64,000 nucleotides of DNA from NCBI GenBank assembly GCA_009746045.1, contig RPFO01001963.1:41066-105065 (forward strand), read 5' to 3'. Shown in pieces: positions 61,109 through 64,000 of this stretch; positions within the stretch are counted from its first letter, which is position 1; every line of letters starts with the position of its first letter. The stretch is from Mesostigma viride (Eukaryota; Streptophyta; Mesostigmatophyceae; Mesostigmatales; Mesostigmataceae). The notes beneath the pieces are model-generated. The model made no database searches and had not been told where the DNA came from. It was given only the letters and a program-made list of their open reading frames with translations. The translations under genes and the position numbers were made by a program.

Positions 61109-62400
61109 ATGGCTTCGGACAATTCCTGGTACTCGCGCGCTATCCCCAAGTCCATGCAATACCTCGTGAAGGCGCTGGGTCAGCACACGACTCAACGAGT
61201 CCATCTCAGCACCCTCTCAGCAAGCGACGGCATCAAACAAGGGTCTGTGGTCGCGGTCCGCCTCCCCACGTCCGGGTTCGTGGACTTGCACTCCTTCGCA
61301 ATGTTTTTCACGGGGACCCCCACGACCACGGCGGGGTTCGCAAAGTTCCCCGCGTACACGTCCTCCATCATCAGGCGCCTCGAGGTACTGGCAGGAGGTC
61401 AGACCGTCGACAGCATCAACGACTACTCCCAGCTGTTCCATACGCTGCTCTCGGTGCACGGCGGTGTCGAGTACAATCTCGCGCAGGCTCCCGCTGGTTG
61501 GTCGAAGAATAACAACATCGTCATTGCTGATGCGGCTGGCGCTCTCACAAACAACGTGAAGGCAAACACCGCAGTGGACGGCGTCATTGACCACTTTTTG
61601 GGATTCCTGAGTGGCGAGCCTCGGATCGTGGATCTGAGTCTCTTCCCCCCCATCGAGATCCGAATCACACTCATGGACGGAGGGGTGATGCTTCCTAGCG
61701 TGGCGCAAGCAGCTGCAGCTGGTGGCATCGTGGCCGTTCCAGCAGCGACAGGTGTTGGTTTCGAACTGAGCAACATCCACTTTAGCATCGACACGTACAG
61801 GTTCCAAGAAGATATCGTGGGCCAGATTTTCTCGTCCAGGCTTGCCGAGGGTGGAACTCTCTCCTTCAAGTGGCGGACGTGGCAGTCCACCAAACAGTCG
61901 CTCGGGACTCGCACTCCCTATGCCATCAAGGCGTCGCTGTCTTCCGCGTCCGCCAGCAAACTCCTGGCGATTCAGGTTGCTGCCGGCGCGGACGTGACCA
62001 ACGCATCTGGCAATACGATGTTCAATCACATCGCGGATGGTATGACTTCCTACCAATACGACATCAACGGATCCAACCTAGCGCCTGGATACCGTACGAA
62101 CGCAACGGAGGCGTGGATCAATCTGTTGTCCGCGTTCGGTGACCAAGGGAATGTTTTGTCCTGTGTCCGGAGGGCATGACTCCTACCACGTGGCTAAACA
62201 ACAACTTCACGATGGCGTGTCACCTTAATATGCCGTGTGCCGGTCCAGAGTACATGAGCGGCCTTGACCTTCGTGGCACGGCATCGGTGGTCACGCTGCG
62301 AGTCGAGAAGGGAGCAACGGACTGCATTTCCTACATCTTCACGGAATGCGAATCAAAGATGGACATCGCTGCAGGCAGGCAGGCAGCCGTGTACCTCTAA
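61109..62400 (+). pseudogene. MCP: Major capsid protein, frameshifted near the C-terminus (PLV2)
   Basis: ATG 61109 (MASDNSWYSRAIPKSMQYLV) opens a frame that stops at 62179. The remaining 75 codons (MTPTTWLNNNFTMACHLNMP, GPEYMSGLDLRGTASVVTLR, ESKMDIAAGRQAAVYL) continue in another frame to 62400. The switch is at about 62168-62175 (GTCCGGAGGGC). The first jelly roll is intact. The second loses its last strands unless the shift is bypassed or is an error. All other blocks match PLV1. Confidence 0.8.
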
Positions 62401-62428
62401 AAAATATATACGTGTGTAATGACAAACG

Positions 62429-62599
62429 ATGGACTACTTTCGAGACCCTAGCATCACAGCTAATCCGTTTAACAGGTTGAAGTTGATTTTTGACATTCCT
62501 GAAATGGCAGATTCTGGTCTGTCCATGACAATGCCAGCTAGACGAGCATTGCCCCTTCTCCCCACCTTCAAGTATCCGCTACCAAACTCTAAAAAATAA
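62429..62599 (+). CDS. Conserved 56-residue micro-protein (PLV2)
   Basis: ATG 62429 (MDYFRDPSITANPFNRLKLI...) to TAA 62597-62599, with exactly the length of the PLV1 copy (30916-31086). Identities include DP, ANPF-x-R, LIFD, PAR and YPLP-x-SKK. It lies 28 bases after the capsid stop and 26 before the adhesin ATG. Confidence 0.75.
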   Translation: MDYFRDPSITANPFNRLKLIFDIPEMADSGLSMTMPARRALPLLPTFKYPLPNSKK

Positions 62600-62625
62600 T
62601 GTGACGATGATATTATATTAGCTCC

Positions 62626-64000
62626 ATGTCGTTTGATTATGGTATTTGTCCTGCTTTGATTCGCAAGAAGCGCAAACCGGCAAGGACAGCGCCGTCAATC
62701 ACGTTAACAACTACACACGGACTGTATCCTAGCGCGGTACCGATTACAATGACAGCAGCATTCAGCGAAACAGTCACCGGGTTCACCTTGGGTGATATCG
62801 TTGTCATAAATGGTACTGCATCTGGTTTAACGGGTAGCGGCGCCTCTTACACATTCTCTGTGACTCCAGCTGTAGCTTATTCACTGACAACAGTCACTGT
62901 TGGAGGGAACGCAGCAAGCAGCGTGCTAGGAACCGGCAACACCGCAGCAACTCCGTTAGTCTTCACGTATTCGCCACCTCCAACGGTAACCCTCGCGACG
63001 ACCGCGGGCTTGACGCCATCCTCATCACCCGTGGACGTGACAGCCACGTTCAGCAGGTCGGTGACGGGGTTCGCGTTGGGCGACATCACCGTGACCAACG
63101 GGACCGCCGCCAACCTGACCGGAAGTGGGGCGTCGTACGCCTTCCAAGTGACGCCAACCATCGCCAATTCTACCACAAACGTTAGCGTTGGCGCGGGCTG
63201 TTGTGGACGCATCGACAGGGAACGCCAACGCGGCATCTAACACACTGTCGTTCACGTACTCGGCAAATCCGTCGGTGACTCTTGCGTCCGGAACTCCGAC
63301 GGGTGCTGTTTATCCGATCACGGCCACTTTTAGCACATCGGTCACGGTTCACGTGGGCGACATCGCCGTGACCAACGGAACCGTGTCCAACTTGCTGGGA
63401 AGCGGTGCCACGTACACATTCGATGTGACCACTACCATGTCGGACTTCACGACGACGGTAAGCGTGGGCGCGGGCGCCGTGACGGGCGCAACGTCAGGGC
63501 TTGGAAATGCATCATCCAACACGCTGTCATTCACGTACTATTACAACCCGGCAACAGACCCAGCTGTTTGCGTGGTACGACCCGTCAGACAGCGCCACGG
63601 TGTTCAGCGACGCGTCGGGCACAACCCAGCAAAACACGGCAGGAGGGAACGTGATGCGCGTGAAAGACAAGGGCCGAACGGGTACCACGTGACACAGGCC
63701 ACTTCCACCAAGTGCCCGACGCTGGATACGGCGGAGCTTAACTCGAAACGGTCCCTCCGCTTTATCAACTCGCGGTCTGGCTTGTTAGTCCGTGACAATT
63801 TCTGGAGCGGTGGGGTCAGTGCGAGTTCCTAGTCGCCAAACAGCTAACGACTGCAACGTATCCAGAAATAGGGGTTATACGGGTATTAGAGGTTATATGC
63901 TTGGATCGTCGACGGCAATGGTTATCTCATGTCTTATCAGTCAGAGTACAGACCGTTCTCCTATTCGCTCCCGGTAGTGTATACGAACCGTTCTCCTCTT
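62626..64000 (+). pseudogene. Ig-like/LamG adhesin, at least four frameshifts, cut by the window edge (PLV2)
   Basis: ATG 62626 gives the N-terminal tag MSFDYGICPALIRKKRK, then Ig-like repeats as in PLV1 (TMTAAFSETVTGFTLGDIVV; VTATFSRSVTGFALGDITVT). Similarity changes frame at about 63200, 63555, 63685 and 63815. LFAWYDPSDSATVF marks the beginning of the LamG-like domain. The last recognisable block is QCEFLVAKQLTTATYPE (about 63820-63870). With so many indels this copy is very likely dead or locally badly sequenced. Confidence 0.7.

Larger units (their letters stand above)
47936..64000. mobile_element. PLV2: integrated Polinton-like virus, right end outside the window
   Basis: It has the same gene order and orientation as PLV1, from primase-helicase to adhesin. 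Protein similarity is high, but DNA identity is only moderate (roughly three quarters by eye in the capsid gene). The left edge is placed near 47940 where tandem TCATCATTCCG repeats begin. GGCATCTG(T/C)CACC motifs at 48008 and 48153 are shared with the PLV1 terminal repeat. The right terminal repeat, needed to prove the boundary, is not in the window. Confidence 0.82.

Overview
The window looks like nuclear DNA of a eukaryotic microalga, most likely of the green lineage. It has GC-rich host genes split by long GT-AG introns, short plant-type CCCTAAA telomere-like repeats, several non-LTR retrotransposon remnants and large simple-sequence arrays. Two integrated DNA viruses of the Polinton-like virus (PLV) / Preplasmiviricota type are embedded in it. 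The species cannot be named from the sequence alone.

Layout: 1-3050 is the 3' part of a non-LTR retrotransposon with a C-terminal restriction-like endonuclease. It is followed by fragments of other retroelements (3250-5515) and an internally deleted LINE copy (5.7-7.55 kb). A seven-exon host gene on the minus strand (16249 down to 8522) joins a metallo-beta-lactamase (MBL) fold, a receiver-like domain and a GAF domain in about 677 residues. Its MBL metal ligands and its receiver phospho-acceptor are substituted. One intron carries about 1.2 kb of tetranucleotide satellite.

PLV1 (16499-34440, about 17.9 kb) has roughly 614-bp terminal inverted repeats (TIRs), each with two long hairpins. Its left arm, on the minus strand, encodes an archaeo-eukaryotic primase fused to a UL9-like helicase, a tyrosine recombinase, an AT-hook protein, the packaging ATPase and a coiled-coil protein. 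Its right arm, on the plus strand, encodes a very large putative structural protein, a C2H2 zinc-finger protein, a small acidic/basic protein, a probable penton (minor capsid) protein, a Gly/Ala-rich small protein, the double jelly-roll major capsid protein, an unlisted 56-residue protein, an Ig-like/LamG adhesin and two unknown proteins. The two arms diverge from a short shared intergenic region.

34441-39450 is host DNA with a (CCCA)n array and a ZIP-family zinc transporter gene in at least three exons. 39450-45165 holds copies of the same LINE family as at 5.7 kb. One copy is interrupted by a TTAA-flanked DNA element, and one ends in a 49-unit (TTGAA)n tail. A second TTAA-flanked element occupies 45985-47884.

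PLV2 (about 47.94 kb to beyond the right edge) repeats the PLV1 gene order in the same orientation. It has three hairpins and a telomere-like tract at its left end. Each PLV carries frameshifts in different genes. Primase-helicase, coiled-coil protein and large structural protein are intact only in PLV2. Recombinase, ATPase, major capsid protein and adhesin are intact only in PLV1. Between them every shared core gene has one open copy. Some frameshifts fall in homopolymers, so sequence error must be excluded before calling decay.
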